NCBI GenBank assembly: GCA_022385755.1
Contig: MU278355.1
Location: 1,058,974-1,122,973, forward strand
Direction of reading: 5' to 3'
Source: Trametopsis cervina
Taxonomy: Eukaryota; Basidiomycota; Agaricomycetes; Polyporales; Irpicaceae
DNA: 64,000 bases
Shown in pieces: positions 1-13,000 of this stretch. Position 1 is the stretch's first letter, and each line of letters starts with the position of its first letter. The notes below the pieces were generated by a model that was not told where the DNA came from, did no database searches, and saw only the letters and a program-made list of their open reading frames with translations. The position numbers and the translations under genes were made by a program.

Positions 1-1234
1 AGACGCGTACCTGAGTCTGGATCTTCAGGCGGTTCGTAGGTCTCTTCCTCCTCTATGAGATATGGATGGGCCTCAAGAGAAGAACTACACTATTAGGCAA
101 ATTCATGATTAGAAACGTTTACGACGCATTGCAAAACGAAGGCTCACATCACTACACCTACACCACCGTTCTCGGAAACCTTCAGTTAAGAATACATCTC
201 CAGCTCCTTCTAATGTATCTGCTCGCACACCGCTGTGACTATCAGTAGAGAGAATGACTTGTGTTGCGGGGCTGGGAGGCGGGGCCAAACATCGTGGGCT
301 TGAGCCTGCTCCGCTAGCCTCTTGTCCGGTACCCGTTTCCGTCAAGTCTGCGGAAGGGGAAAGTCGATGGCGTTTCGTGCTTGGGCCGTCCTCTACGGAA
401 GGTGATCTTGCGCGTTTTACACCCGTTGACACGCTCAGCTCAGATATTGAGTCGACGTCTACGTGCGTTAGCTCGTCCTCAGGCTTCCCTATGACTTTCC
501 AAGGCTGTTCAGATGCGTCGCGAACGACCATAAGCGCGCCGCTCGTTCCTGCGTAGCGTCGAACAATGTCTATCTTCCGAACGCAGTCTGCGCATACGAG
601 GGAGTCATATTCATCCGCAGTGATTAGAGGCGGAGGTAAACCAGAGGAAGAAGCTTCGGAGTGCGCGTCGTCTTCGCCATTGGCCTCTGGCTGTTCTGAA
701 GTTGGGGGTTCCGGGGTGGGTTCACGTGAAGATGGACGTTCACGAAGGTTAAGGCATGATTCATGGTACCAATCCTAAATATCGCGTGAGTTAAGAACAC
801 AAATCCGGTCTCGATTGAAAGTGTACCTCACATGCCAGACACTGAATCATAGTCTCCCTCTCCTGTTGCGGGTCATAGTCACGACCGCAGCGACAGAATT
901 TGCCCTCGAAATTTTTGCCATAGTGATTGCTTGTGTTCGGGCCCTCAAGATGATGGTGCAGCGTGCAGCTGTGCGCAAGAGAAGTCGTAGGGCAGTCGCA
1001 CCTAAAGTTGCGCTTTGGAAAGAGTTCAAGCTGTTCATGTTCGGTGTGGCAAGCTATTGAGCAAGCCGAGCAAACACCTCTCTTGTCCTTGCAAGTAAGA
1101 CATAGATAGACCGCTTGACGAATGCTGCCTAGCGGATATGTGCATTGGGAGAACGCATGCGGAAGTGCCTCGGAAGCTTCTTGAACGAGCGAGGATTGCG
1201 ACGCCAATATTGAAGATAAAGTCACGGAGTCCAT
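1..1234 (-). CDS. UBR7/Mlo2-type E3 ubiquitin ligase (3' end cut by window edge)
   Basis: Exons on the minus strand are 1234-827, 774-148 and 89-11; the next intron runs off the window. The protein starts MDSVTLSSIL. A UBR-type zinc finger (about residues 30-105) is rich in Cys and His, with the family signature around CSACSIACHTEHEQLELFPK. A PHD-like finger follows (CRCGRDYD...QCLACE, joined across the first intron to DWYHESC). After a low-complexity Ser/Pro segment comes the conserved tail WCRCSD/C...EEEETYEPPEDPDS. UBR7 proteins recognise N-degron or histone substrates as E3 ligases; that role is family knowledge, not seen here. The internal ATG at 1234 was chosen over 1285 because it begins where the family resemblance starts. 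Confidence 0.9.
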
Positions 1235-1667
1235 TGCTTTGAGCGCAATACAGGCAGTAGCAAAGCCAGTACCTTCGCGCGGCAAACGTTAGGCGTAGTG
1301 GATTGCTAGCTGTGGCTTCAGTGTCCGTCGAAGGCTCGCATTACGCGGTCGGTTATTGGCACGGAGACCTCCGGGCCGATGGACCGTCAGGTCCGCCACC
1401 AATGATGCTCGCGTTAACGATTGCGGTATCACCTTGTGGCTTACTCTCATCAGCCTCTATAGGCTGCATTGTGCTGCGTTTCGCCCTCAAGGAAATCAGT
1501 ACTGTCAGGTATATAATTTAAAAGGGAATTCTATGATGCGGAGACTGATTGCTTTCCCTGAACTTATCCCCCAGGACGTAACAGAGTCATAGCGATCATC
1601 GAGGTAAGATCATAGTGTATTTCTCGCGCACTGAGATATTTACCTGAATCCGTTTCACGCAAGCAGC
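1235..1667. other. Intergenic, divergent promoter region
   Basis: Lies between the starts of the UBR7 gene and the HyuB gene. I looked here for a remnant of the missing HyuA half of 5-oxoprolinase and saw none: the short open frames do not resemble the ATP-binding N-terminal domain. Confidence 0.5.
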
Positions 1668-3982
1668 ATGGCGAGCTCTCAGAGCGCAAGTGGTTCGGGG
1701 CCTGATCCCATCCTTCTTACCCTGTTCGCGAACCGCTTCATGAGCGTCGCAGAGGCTATGGGACGCTCTCTGCAGCAGACAGCTATTAGCACTAATATCA
1801 AAGAACGACTAGACTTTTCGTGTGCTTTATTCGCTCCGGACGGTGACTTGGTTGCCAATGCGCCATTTATCCCTATCCACCTTGGTTCAATGAGCTTGTG
1901 AGTGGCGCTGATGTCGCTTGCACTGGCATTAGCTCATCGAGCTCTGCATCATGTCAAAGTGCTGTGAAGTACCAAATGAAACTCCATAAGGACGATCTCA
2001 AGCCTGGCGATGTACTTATGACCAACTCACCCCATGCGGGGGGCTCGTAGGTCTGTCCTTACTTGCCTACGCTCAAATGCTAATCTACTATGCTCACAGT
2101 CATCTTCCCGACATCACCATTATCAGCCCGGTATTCGATGATAATTCGAATGAGATCATATTCTTTACTGCCTCTCGAGGTCATCATGCAGACATTGGAG
2201 GCATCTTGCCTGGATCTATGCCCCCCACGTCAACAAACATCTTCGAAGAGGGCGCGCACATAGTCAGCTTCAAGATTGTCAGAGATGGCATGTTCGACCG
2301 CGACGGTCTTGTCAAATATATGCTGGAGGAACCCGCGAAATATCCAGGCAGCTCTGGATGCAGGAACATTCGTGATGTCGAGAGCGATCTCAAAGCAGTA
2401 CGTGCATCACTGTATCGTCGAGAACTGTGGGTGCTGAGTCTTGCCTCCTCTTCAGCAAGTCGCGGCCAACCACAAGGGCATTCAGCTCATCAAAGCCAGT
2501 ACGTGCTATACACATTACTTATTTATTTCATACTCAACCCGACGTGTAGTCGTCGATGATTACGGTCTAGAGACTGTTCAAGAGTATATGTACCATATCC
2601 GCTCTAATGCTGAGAACTCGGTCCGCAGCCTTCTGAAAGACGTCGTCAAACGTGCAGGAACGCACGTTCTCGAAGCAGTAGACTATCTTGACGATGGCTC
2701 GCCCGTGAGTTCTGGTACCATGGCCAATTACCTCTCATAGCCTCACTGTTCTATAGATTCAGCTCAAGGTCGAGATTAACGAGAACGAGGGGTCCGCGCA
2801 CCTTGATTTTACAGGGACCGGCTGCGAAGTCAGAGGAAACCTCAACTCTCCCATTTCTGTTGTGCATTCTGCTGTCATCTATTGTATGCGTGCCATGTTG
2901 GATATGGACATCCCGCTCAATGCTGGTTGTCTGGTGCCATTATCCAGTACGCATGTCCTCCGATTATAAACCGCTTGCCACGTTCTAACCCTATTACCAT
3001 CCGTATAGTCAAGATTCCCGAAGGTTCTCTCCTATCGCCATCACCCACAGCCGCAGTCTGTGGCGGCAACGTGTTGACATCACAGCGCATCGTTGATGTC
3101 GTGCTCAAGGCTTTCCACGCATGCGCTGCCAGTCAAGGTTGTACCAAGTACGTCTGACATTCTCAATCACACCATGCCCATGACGCTGATATTTCGCCGA
3201 TGCGCACACCAGTAACCTGACGTTCGGCGCCGGAGGAAAAGATAAAGACGGCAAGAACATCACCGGGTGGGGCTATTACGAGGTCCGAGTTTGCTCTATC
3301 TTACACGGTGTTGCACTTGACTGATGCTTATGATGTCGCCGGTTAGACCATCGCTGGAGGTTCGGGAGCTGGGCCTTCCTGGCACGGCACCTCGGGTGTG
3401 CACACGCATATCACCAACACCCGTATCGGTGATGTAGAAATCCTTGAACGACGTTATCCGGTCATGATCCACAGGTTCGGGCTGCGAGAAGGCTCGGGAG
3501 GCAAGGGACAGTTCAATGGCGGCGATGGTGTTGTTCGTGACATTGAGTTCACCGAGCCTCTCCAGGTGTCGATTCTTTCCGAGGTATGTTTTCCCCGCTG
3601 GCAGCGTATAAGGGAATGGATTTGACTGTTTTCATTTTATTGGTACACACAGCGTCGAACAAGACAGCCATACGGCATGGAAGGTGGTCAACCGGGAGCA
3701 CTGGGACGGAACACTTGGGTCAAACAACCCCGGATAGACGACGGTGACCTCAAGGAAGACGACGAGAAACATCCTAAGGCTAGAAATATCAATATTGGAG
3801 GCAAGGCATCGATCTTTATGGGCAAAGGCGACCGACTGCTTATCGAAACACCCGGGGCTGGAGCCTGGGGTCTCGCGGACGCCGATAAGGAGAACCAATG
3901 GAGCGCTGACCACTCGCATGTCAAGGCGTGGGCACCGAGGGGAAGTCTGGCAGAGAGAGAGGCTGCTCAGGCAGGGTTTTGA
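1668..3982 (+). CDS. HyuB-domain 5-oxoprolinase-like protein lacking the HyuA half
   Basis: Ten exons: 1668-1897, 1960-2046, 2100-2397, 2456-2498, 2550-2704, 2757-2946, 3009-3147, 3213-3282, 3347-3583, 3653-3982; 592 aa with no internal stop. Almost from the start it matches the C-terminal hydantoinase-B half of eukaryotic 5-oxoprolinase ([66 protein letters not shown]). Full enzymes of about 1300 aa cleave 5-oxoproline with ATP in the glutathione cycle; the ATP-using HyuA half is absent here. The Met at 1668 with a short linker is the only plausible start. It may be a separate hydantoinase-B subunit gene, or a truncated duplicate that has stayed open. Function without HyuA is uncertain. Confidence 0.85.
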
Positions 3983-4657
3983 GCAGTGACACATAATGCA
4001 TACAATCATAAGTGAGCCACTGCGGCGTTGTACCATATGCTGTACCGATATGTAGCAGAAATATATTGTTCCAGGAAACAAACTCAGCGCATGATCGTGT
4101 TGAGCTGAAAGTTCACTGATCGTCTGGCCGCAACGAAAGCTTATAGAATAACGTCATACAGTGGATGTCAGTCAGATTTTTTTGTTTTCATTATTGCTAT
4201 GGCGTTAATCTCGCAACTACACCGCAGGGACATACAAGCCAACGTACACATGTACTACTAATATAACAGAAAGGCGTGGATCATGTTATGACACCGGCTG
4301 CAGAGGGCGATAGCGAGAAAACAAATAGAACGATAAGTAAAAAGAGCTACAAAACCGGACAGGATAGAGGGGAAATAGTACGGATTGAGTTCACGATTGC
4401 AACTGATAGGATAGGAGGAGGTGGGGATCGCGGAAGGGGAGATGAAGGAGTGCGCAGAGTGAACAGCACATAGACACAATATGAGCACGAGTGTCGTGGT
4501 ACAAGGGCCTGCAGGCAGTATTGAAACATCCAGACAGGGTATGAGAGAAGGGAAAATTGGGGAAAATAGGGGGTCGTGATTCATTGGACACCATGCACCT
4601 TGGCCTAATCGTGAATTGGTAAGGACGTCGGACAAGCTGGACAAGAGCTACTCACTA
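3983..4657. other. Convergent intergenic region
   Basis: Shared 3' space of the HyuB gene (+) and the Lys/Ala-rich gene (-). Short AT-rich runs are present; no supported gene. Confidence 0.5.
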
Positions 4658-5387
4658 TTATGCTTCGGTGGGTTCAGGCGCAGTGGCGGCGGCAGCGGCA
4701 GGATCAACCGCCACCTCATTATCAGCCTCGGCCTCGGCCTCAGGCTCCTCAGCGATAGTCTCTGGGGCATTGGCGGCTTCGGCGCCGTTCTCTTTGCGAG
4801 CTTCTGCCTTGGATGCGGGCTTCTTGGAACCAGCGCGAGACGCTGGCTTCTTCACGGTGGATGCTGGCTTAGCGCTAGCCTTCGAGGCAGGCTTAGCTGA
4901 AGCAGCACGAGATGCAGGCTTTGAAGCAGCAGCCTTGGACTCAGGTTTTGCCGCCTTCGATGCCGGCTTGCTAGCGACCTTGGAGGCTGGCTTCGCAGCC
5001 TTCGAGGCGGGTTTAGCCTGCGGGTGTGTTAGTTTATGTGTACAACATCCGAATACAGTATGGGGGACATACCCTCTTGGAAGGTGGGGGCTTGACTTCG
5101 TCATCTTTGGCAGCTTCAGCGCCATTTGTGCCTTCAGCCGCGCCCTCGTCGTCAGCTTTCCTCTTCCTCCCCTTGGTAGACTTGGGCTTCTCAGCTACAG
5201 CCTCTGCGGGCTTTGTAGCATCGCCCTCCGGTGCGGCATCTTCGTCCGCAGCTTTGGCCTTCTTTGCTCGTGGTTTCGCAGGAGCTTTCTTTGGGGCAAC
5301 TTCAGCCTTTGGTTGGTCCTTGATGCGAGATGAGCGACGGGGCTCGGCAGAAGAGTCGGTAGCAGTTGTAGCAGCTTTGCGGGGCAT
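4658..5387 (-). CDS. Lys/Ala-rich, histone H1-like basic protein
   Basis: Two exons, 5387-5073 and 5017-4658, 224 aa. The N-terminus MPRKAATTATDSSAEPRRSS leads into basic segments (KKAPAKPRAKKAKA, KSTKGRKRKADDEG). Exon 2 encodes about a dozen degenerate copies of a K-P-A-S-(K/R)-A unit, followed by an acidic, Ala-rich tail ending PEPTEA. This composition resembles linker-histone or HMG-like tails and suggests a nuclear, DNA-binding protein, but I see no globular winged-helix or HMG box, so no firm family is assigned. The repeat makes the length likely to vary between strains. Confidence 0.75.
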
Positions 5388-5840
5388 GGTTGAAGGTGTT
5401 TTGCTTGGTGGAGGAACGAGGTCAAGATTAAGAGGGGGTGAGCACTACGCGCTTAAACCCGATTTCGGGGGAACCCTGGAACCGAAACTCGCGGTCAACA
5501 AGACTGTCACGTGCCACGCGTGCTGCACGTGACGTATCCACATGGTGCAGGAAAGCAATACGCAATACGTCTGTAGTCGCGTTAGGATACGGTAATTCTC
5601 AACTTCGAGTCTATGCATGAAAAAAAAACCCCCCGTACACTGATATCCGCCGAAGCGTTCGGCCAATTCCAGGGGCCAAGTCCCGGTGTCCGACTTCACC
5701 ATGGGCAGAATTGCACAAGGATCTGGATATTCCGACAGAGATGTCATTATACTAAGTGTTGTGAAGTTATGTACAGTCTAGGTAGTAACCGAGCGAAGTC
5801 CGAGTCGATAAGAGTCCGTTATAAATATGGGAGATAGTGT
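5388..5840. other. Intergenic region
   Basis: Upstream of the Lys/Ala-rich gene and downstream of GNA1. Holds an A-run followed by a C-run near 5620-5635; otherwise nothing recognised. Confidence 0.5.
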
Positions 5841-6491
5841 TCAGAGTCTGGGTGTGCGGGCACGTTCAGGGGCGTATTTCGCCATCTCGTTCTCCTTCTT
5901 CTCGTAACCGCATTTCTGATAGAAAGCTGCAATATAGATATAGATAAGTAGTCCCTACGGTGGTGCAAGACACTTACGAATATTCTTGTCGCTGCAGTTT
6001 AGAATGGTCTTGTAGCACCCGCTGTTCTCACTGATACCGGTTAATGCCTGGATGACGCGTAGCCCAAGTTTCTTTCCTTGTTGTCGCTCGTCCACGGCAA
6101 TATCCTCAATGTGGCCAACGCTACCCAACCCACGAAGGAATTTGCGCTCGATGAATACGGTGCCAACGCCGATGATGCGATCGGTGGCTTTGTCCACGAT
6201 GACGATAGAGTAGTAGGTATTTATTGCGGCCTTTATGGCGTGATACTGAGCCAACCAGGCCTCCTCGCCTGGGTCGGTGACGACAGTCAAGACCTTGAGA
6301 ACATCCAAGTGGCCACGTCGATAGTCCGTAGATGCCAACGGACGCAACTGAACGCAAGTTGTTCAAACGTTCTGTACTATAAGGATACAGATACTCACAT
6401 GAACATCAGGATGCAGCTGCTCCTTCACATCCACGGGAATGTACTCCGCAGGGAATTGAAGGTCTAGATCGGCATCGGGAGTGAAAGGCAT
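5841..6491 (-). CDS. GNA1: Glucosamine-6-phosphate N-acetyltransferase
   Basis: Exons 6491-6399, 6347-5978 and 5926-5841; 182 aa, close to the usual 150-190. It is a GNAT-fold enzyme that acetylates glucosamine-6-phosphate with acetyl-CoA on the route to UDP-GlcNAc for chitin and glycans. The core is very clear: HIEDIAVDERQQGKKLGLRV (acetyl-CoA-binding loop), QALTGISENSGCYKTILNCS, then DKNIPFYQKCGYEKKENEMA completed across the last intron. The start was chosen at MPFTPDADLD because upstream codons read as untranslated leader. The gene sits between the polymerase and the Lys/Ala-rich gene on the same strand, with no sign of shared function. Confidence 0.96.
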
Positions 6492-7056
6492 TATGCTAGT
6501 GTTTGGGTATTGTACTGGCGCAGCCGGCGTGACGGGTCGTATTAGAATGGTCAACCAGTGAACGAACAACGAAATGAGTGAGAGAAAGAGTAAAGAAGGT
6601 ATAGGAGAGATGGTGGTGCTCGCGAGGCGTTGATATAACGTCCGACGCCCTGACCTCAATTTGGCAGGCGCTGTTCTTCGGATGCTATACAGCGCCGCTC
6701 ACCCGACAGGCTGTGCGACCTGTCTGACGGCACTGTTCCGTCCCACGTTCGTTGCACAGTGCATTGGAATCTTTGATGCACAGACCTACGGCAAACATCG
6801 AAACTGTATAGCATGACGAACAGCCGAATACGGAAGGCTACTCGACTCCGCAGATGGAGACCATACTACGTTCGCGACCGTGACTAATGAACTGAATTGT
6901 CTGCCTAGTCAAGAGGCAGGAAATGAATGCGATAAATACATATGCTGTGTGGGGGATCTCGAAAGGAACATGCAGGAATCGATAGCAAAGTTTCAGTAGC
7001 AAAGAGCAAAGCAAGACAAAAGCCGTGACACAACCCTGAGGGATACGTAGCGAGGA
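6492..7056. other. Intergenic region
   Basis: Between the 3' end of the polymerase gene and the start of GNA1; nothing further recognised. Confidence 0.5.
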
Positions 7057-10000
7057 TCACCATGTACTGAGCATCGCCTCAGCACATTCCTATGTGAGTA
7101 TGATTGGTCAGAATCATGCGGAAAGGATGAGGAAGCAACATACCTTCAGGCGGCGGAGGTTATGCACCCGTGAAACATTCACCATTGTTCGTAGCCTCCT
7201 CCTGACATCCGACTTGTTTACCGTTAATTGATAGTTGCCGGAGCAGTGACAATGCTTGGAGACGTTGTCTGACTGAATTTGCTTGCACTTGGTGCAGCGT
7301 AGATCTTGCTGCGCAAACCTCTTCTCCAACTCGAATGCCATCTCAATTAGGGAAAACTCAATCATTGTCCGGTCGTATTCTCCGCCGCAGTTGGAGCAGA
7401 TCCAACGAGGGCCGCGCTCGCGATCCCGTGCGCGGTCTTGAGGATCGTCATACTGATCACCAAAGCGGCTGTTTGGGAGTAGTTCTGGATCCCTGCAGAA
7501 GTCGAAGTCACGAAGACTGTCGCAGTGTCGACAGGGCACGTTGGACAATTTCAGTGGTTCACATGGGTTTTGGAACGTAGCCTCCGATGCAAATTCTCGC
7601 ACTCCGACGAGCTCCAAAAGATTACGTTTCAGCAGTCCGACTTCTATTTGAAGCTCTTTCGAGAGGCCGAACACCGCGCAGATGAACTTGACGAACTCCA
7701 GAGCTGGATTGGTCATGTGTAGATGAGATCCTGGGAGGACAGGAAAGTCCCATGTTGCCAACTCCGCTTCGTCCATCATAGCATCCCGATGCCTCTCGAG
7801 GATGCTGCCCACGACCTTCAACATCTTCCGAGTCAGGCGCCTGGCGACGAACTCGCGAATGGCTTCGAGTTCCTTCATCTTGCCTGCGTCGCGTTGCGTG
7901 GCATCGGGCATGCCATTTTCTATGATGCGAAGAGGTGCACGGGAGCCAATGCTAGTCTTTTGACGGACCCGGAAGGATTCAACTAGGAAATAGCGAATAG
8001 CGGAGCGGAAGTCCTTCTGGATGGGAGGCGGGAGGAAGGACTCGATATTCCACCGCATCTCAAGTGAGAGCTCTTCAGGAGGGTCTATGGCTAAAGGATC
8101 TTCGCAGACAATGCCACCGAGATTGGCCGGATCCATGAACAGCAAGAAGTCGTAGAATCTCTCCGTATTGAGGTAGACATGCTGAAAAAGTTCGTGGGAG
8201 GTGACAGCCGTGTTCACGTATGTGGCATAGGCATGTGCGGTCCCGGGTGGCTTAGACGTAACCAGTAAGATCCTACTGAGGTCCGCATACACAACTTGGG
8301 AACCCAGACGCTTGAACTCCGCAAGCATCTGGATGAACGTTTTGCGCATCAGACCGTGAACAAATCTGTGCATGCTAGGTTCATAGAGGCTCGACGCATT
8401 GGATGTTATCCATCGCCAAAAGTGATCCACGGCAAGGGATGCAGGACTGTCGAAACCTCCCTGGACCTTATCGAGGAGCCACGTCTTCACCATGTTTCGG
8501 AGAATACCAAACGTTATCGGGGAGACATACGACTCGCCCAAGCTGAGGTCCTTCTGGTTATTGTCGTTGGCATATTGCTCGAGTGTGTGCGACGAGTCAA
8601 AGGCAGTCGCGCCTCCGCTTCCTTCCAATTCGTTCACAAGGATAGAGTGCAGGACAGCGTTGACAGCGAGGTTGCGAACTGTGATCTCAAGACAGACATT
8701 CGAATAACACCCAGGAGATACGAACTCTGTCTTGGGCAGTTCGTCCGATTTCAGGTCGTCTTCGATCCCTCCAAGGTCCGGACGGCTGCCGGGAGACCAC
8801 CAGAGGACTATATCTTGACTAGTCAACCTCCGCGCGAATTCGAGGTCGGCGAGAAGTAGCGGCTGGTCGCCGTCAATATGTCCAATAGGAACATCATAGT
8901 AGGCGGCCAAAGCGATTGTGCGATCCAACCAAGCGCCTAGCGTGAGGTATCGAGTCAGCATTTTCTGTGCAGCTTCCCGCTGCCAGATGAGCTCCACCAA
9001 GGTATGGGGTGTCCGTGCTTTCGGCATCGACAGCACTGGAAATTTGCTAAGCTTCGAGATGTGAGCATCGAAGTATGTGGACTCTTTCAGCGATGAAATG
9101 ACAACGGTATAGCCTTGGTTCTCGAGGAATCCTAGCTCTTTTGAGATTGCTATCAGGGCCCGCTTGTCATTCTGGTGGTACGAGGAAACGAACTCGCGGG
9201 TTGAAGGGTAAATGAAAGAAGCGCTCGCGCCAATGGTTTCCAGCCTTTTCTGGAGCAATTCGCCGTATGTTTCCTGCAAGCGCGGCATCGCTTGTCGATG
9301 TGTGGCGGGATCCACAAGATGGAGTCTTACTGGCCCATTGGGTAGGAATAAGGCGAACAGATGAACATTGGACTGGCTTGTAGTGGCGTGATAGAGGAAT
9401 ATGTATTTCCCATTCGTACCCCCGTTTAGGTACTTATGACGGCCGGAGGAGCCCGCGCGACCGAGCTGCTGAAGGTCGAACCCTACTGTCTCAGCTCGAT
9501 TGAGTGTGAGACCACTGACGTCTGTAGCACAGGTTTTCCCTAATCGAAGGAGAGCGCGAATAACGAGGGGCACCTACGAAAAACCTTAGTTATTGCTCAT
9601 ATGAGTATGGTTATCATTACCTGTAGCTCATAGACGCCATCTACGAGAGGGTCGTTGGTAAGGTCGATGAAATGGTCTTGACCTTCAAGATACAGATCTT
9701 CCCGTACTGTGAGTTTGTATAGGTTGGCGCATGGTCGGTCGCGAGGTAGACTCTTCACAACTTTCTCGGCCTTGTACAAATCAGTCTTGAACCGGTCAAT
9801 TCTGGGGGGTGCGCGCAGGTGGATGTAGAATTCGCGTGGTACGCGTAGCGGAACGCATGCCAGCCGCGTGTCCATGGAAATCCAGAGGTTGAATCTACCA
9901 GGGGTCTTCGTGGGCCGAATTTGGACAATGTCCCATCGACTATTGACCCTGCTGCTACTTGTGGCTCCTCGAAACATTCCTGGCAACGCATCTGAGGCGT

Positions 10001-13000
10001 CCAGACCGAGTTTCATCTTGAGATGTCTCCTCCACGTTCGCCTGCCCCCAGGAAGCCATGCCGACCAGTTATCTTTATGCGAACCTATGTTGAGTGGCTC
10101 CTCCTCTGGCGTGCTCTCCCTGCGTACAGGCTTTCGATTAACGACTGCAATACGTCGACGGCCATCTGTCGGTTGCGTCGCTTGAAGATCCTCAACGTCC
10201 ATGGCTACCTGTTGTGAGGTGTCTTCGCCTACGGTCATTTTTCTGAAGAAATCCGTCATCTTGTGTTGGCGGAACTTATCGTCTACAGCTGCTACCCTCC
10301 GATGCAGCCAGTCCGGATGGCGGATGCGTGGAACAGGGTTGGCGACTTTCTGCATTGCAGCAGGAATTGTGATAAGCTTCTGGATCACAGACCCTAGACG
10401 TTCGATATAGTAGTTCCAATCCAGGATAGAGCGCAAGTCGAAGTTGGTCAAACTATTATCTTTGAGCCATTTTCGTAGATAATTTCTCTTGACGCTGTCT
10501 TCGGCAGAGAAGATGGCCACAGGAACCGCACGTTCCGTCACTGGAGCGCCGGCAGGCTTGGCGGATATGATAAATTTGCATGCGAGACCCTTGTCTTTTA
10601 CCATCTGATCACCCAGGAACTCTGCCAGACGTTTCGCGGTGCTGATCGAAGTCGACTTTTGGCCCCCATATTCAGCAAGAGTCTTGGACATGCTACGGTT
10701 CTCAGCGATAAGTTCGACCAGTTCATCGTCCTCTAGACTTTCTGCTTTGCTGAAAAGGACATCCAGCCAGCGATCTGCGATTTGGGCGACAGCAGCATAG
10801 CACTCCTCCGTAGTCGTGCCAAGCAGGAACTTCTCGAAGATTTGAGACTGGAAGATCTTGATCAGCTGTAGTTCTCCTCTCCGTTTGACTTCGAAACCCT
10901 TCAGCTCGGCCAGGGACCCGTCGTCGTTGAAGACGGCATAACGCTTCTTTAGGAGCTTATCCTCCTCCTTAGAAGACGGTAGTATCATGGCTTTATACGG
11001 GCCGTCGAGTTCGAAGAAGATAGAATTCTCGCTGTGAATCGCGTATTCTCCGCTCTCTGTATCCAGGTCGTGGTACTGGTGGTTCGTGAATTCCGCATGA
11101 ACCAGGTGATTGAGCATGGTGCAAGGGTACGAGAATCCAAGGGCCTTTCCATTCGCCAGCTTGAACTTGAAATTCTCCGGGAAAATTCCAGGGAGCATAC
11201 ACCAGATACCATCTGTGTCAAGTTCGAGCGGACGACCTATCTGCTCTACGAGTTGTCGGGCCATCTGAATAATCGTGGCTCCAGTCAGGCATGTGATTCC
11301 AGCCATTTCCATAGAATGCCAACGAGCACCCTTGCGCATGACGTAGCCGTAGAAGGAGTTCAGGATACATTTGTGAGCCAGTTGGAGCGAGTCGTAGAGA
11401 ACTATCATCTTCTTGGCTTCGTCAACTTCCGCGATGGAGCGACCTTCAGAGACGACGGAGTCGAAGTTCTTCTTCCAAGTTTTGTGCAGCCCCTTGTATT
11501 CATAACGACGGTCACGGAAGCGGCGCACGGTGTCGATGTAGAAAGGATTCTCCCGTTGACAGATTATCGACTCGCGGTTTTCCACCTTCGTGTCCTTGAT
11601 CTTCTTGTACACTTTACGTGAATAATCGCCCAGACGCTTATGCAGCAAGGCCGTTTGCTCAGCATCAGTTAAGTCTACGAACTTTCGCTGCCCCATGCCC
11701 GGTTTCTTGGGTGGAAAACTTTCCTGGTTGAGCGCGTGCTTGATCATGTTGAATTCATCTCGCCTTGCCGGGAAGAACTCTCCACGCCACGCCCACGTCA
11801 TTCTCCGATCACACGTCTTTCCGGGGCGATTGTAGTCGCACACGGCGCAGACTGATTCATCTACCACGGAATCAGGCTGTAATCTGTTTGACAACATGAT
11901 ATTCGGGTACATGGCGGCGACATCGAGATGGTAGATGAGTGGGCTGTCCATCCGTAGGGGGTTGTCACGCATCTCCTCTAGCTTGGCTTGAATTTGAGCC
12001 TTGACCTCCTCATAATTCGTCACGCTTTCAAGAGAGGTTTTGGACTCTTCAACTATACAGAACTGGAGAGCGGCGTCCAGTTGGTCAATCAACTGAGAAT
12101 AATATATAAGCATTCTTGGCCGTAACGTTGCGCGATCTCACTCACCCCTTGCACGGCACTAGGCTCAATCTTGAAATGAGTGGGAATATCACTCCGGAAC
12201 ACGCCTGCCTCTAGAGCCTCAACATGTCCTCCGACGTAGGTTTCGGAGGCTATCAAATGGCCATCATACATCTGACCGTATGATTCTTCGTGGCGGTTGG
12301 GCATGATGATGTTGCCTCGGAAAGCTTCAACCTGTGAGCATCGTGAGTACGTTTAAGTTGACTGCGGAAACAATTCTACCATGAGAAGCGTCTCGCATAA
12401 CGTCCCAGAGCCCTTACGCAACACTTCGTCTGGACATAGTGGGATGATGTTGCAAAGTGAGAAGATGAACGGGTGAACGTATTTCATGTAGAGGTAGTAC
12501 GTCGCCACTGCATCGGAGACGGAGTACTGTGCAAGAATCTGTGGATGCTCCATCGCGTATCTAAAATCAAAGGATGGGCAATCTCGACAGAATTGACTTT
12601 GAGAGATGACCTACGGCGTCATCAATTCTGGGTCAAGCTCGATAGGATTATAGCCCAGCTTGGCAGTCGTAACAGCCTTCAAACCTTGGCTACCTTGTGG
12701 CAGATAGGAGTCCCTCTTCACCCAGCGGAAGCAGTCCATGTGAACGCAGGTCCTACTCTTGAACTCGTCTTCGGAATCGATCGCAAAGCCTGTCTCCAAA
12801 AACATGTCGATGCCGTGGACCTTTGCCCTGGCAGCGAGGAAGGGGAAATCGAAGAAGTCTCCGTTGAATGTAGCCATGACCGTTGGTTTGACTTCTTGGA
12901 TATGGGAGAAGAATCTTTGTATGGTTGCTGCCTATCGAACGCACACGTAATTAGCTGTGTGAAAGACAAGCTGGCGATGGACGCACTTCGTCGGCTTCGT

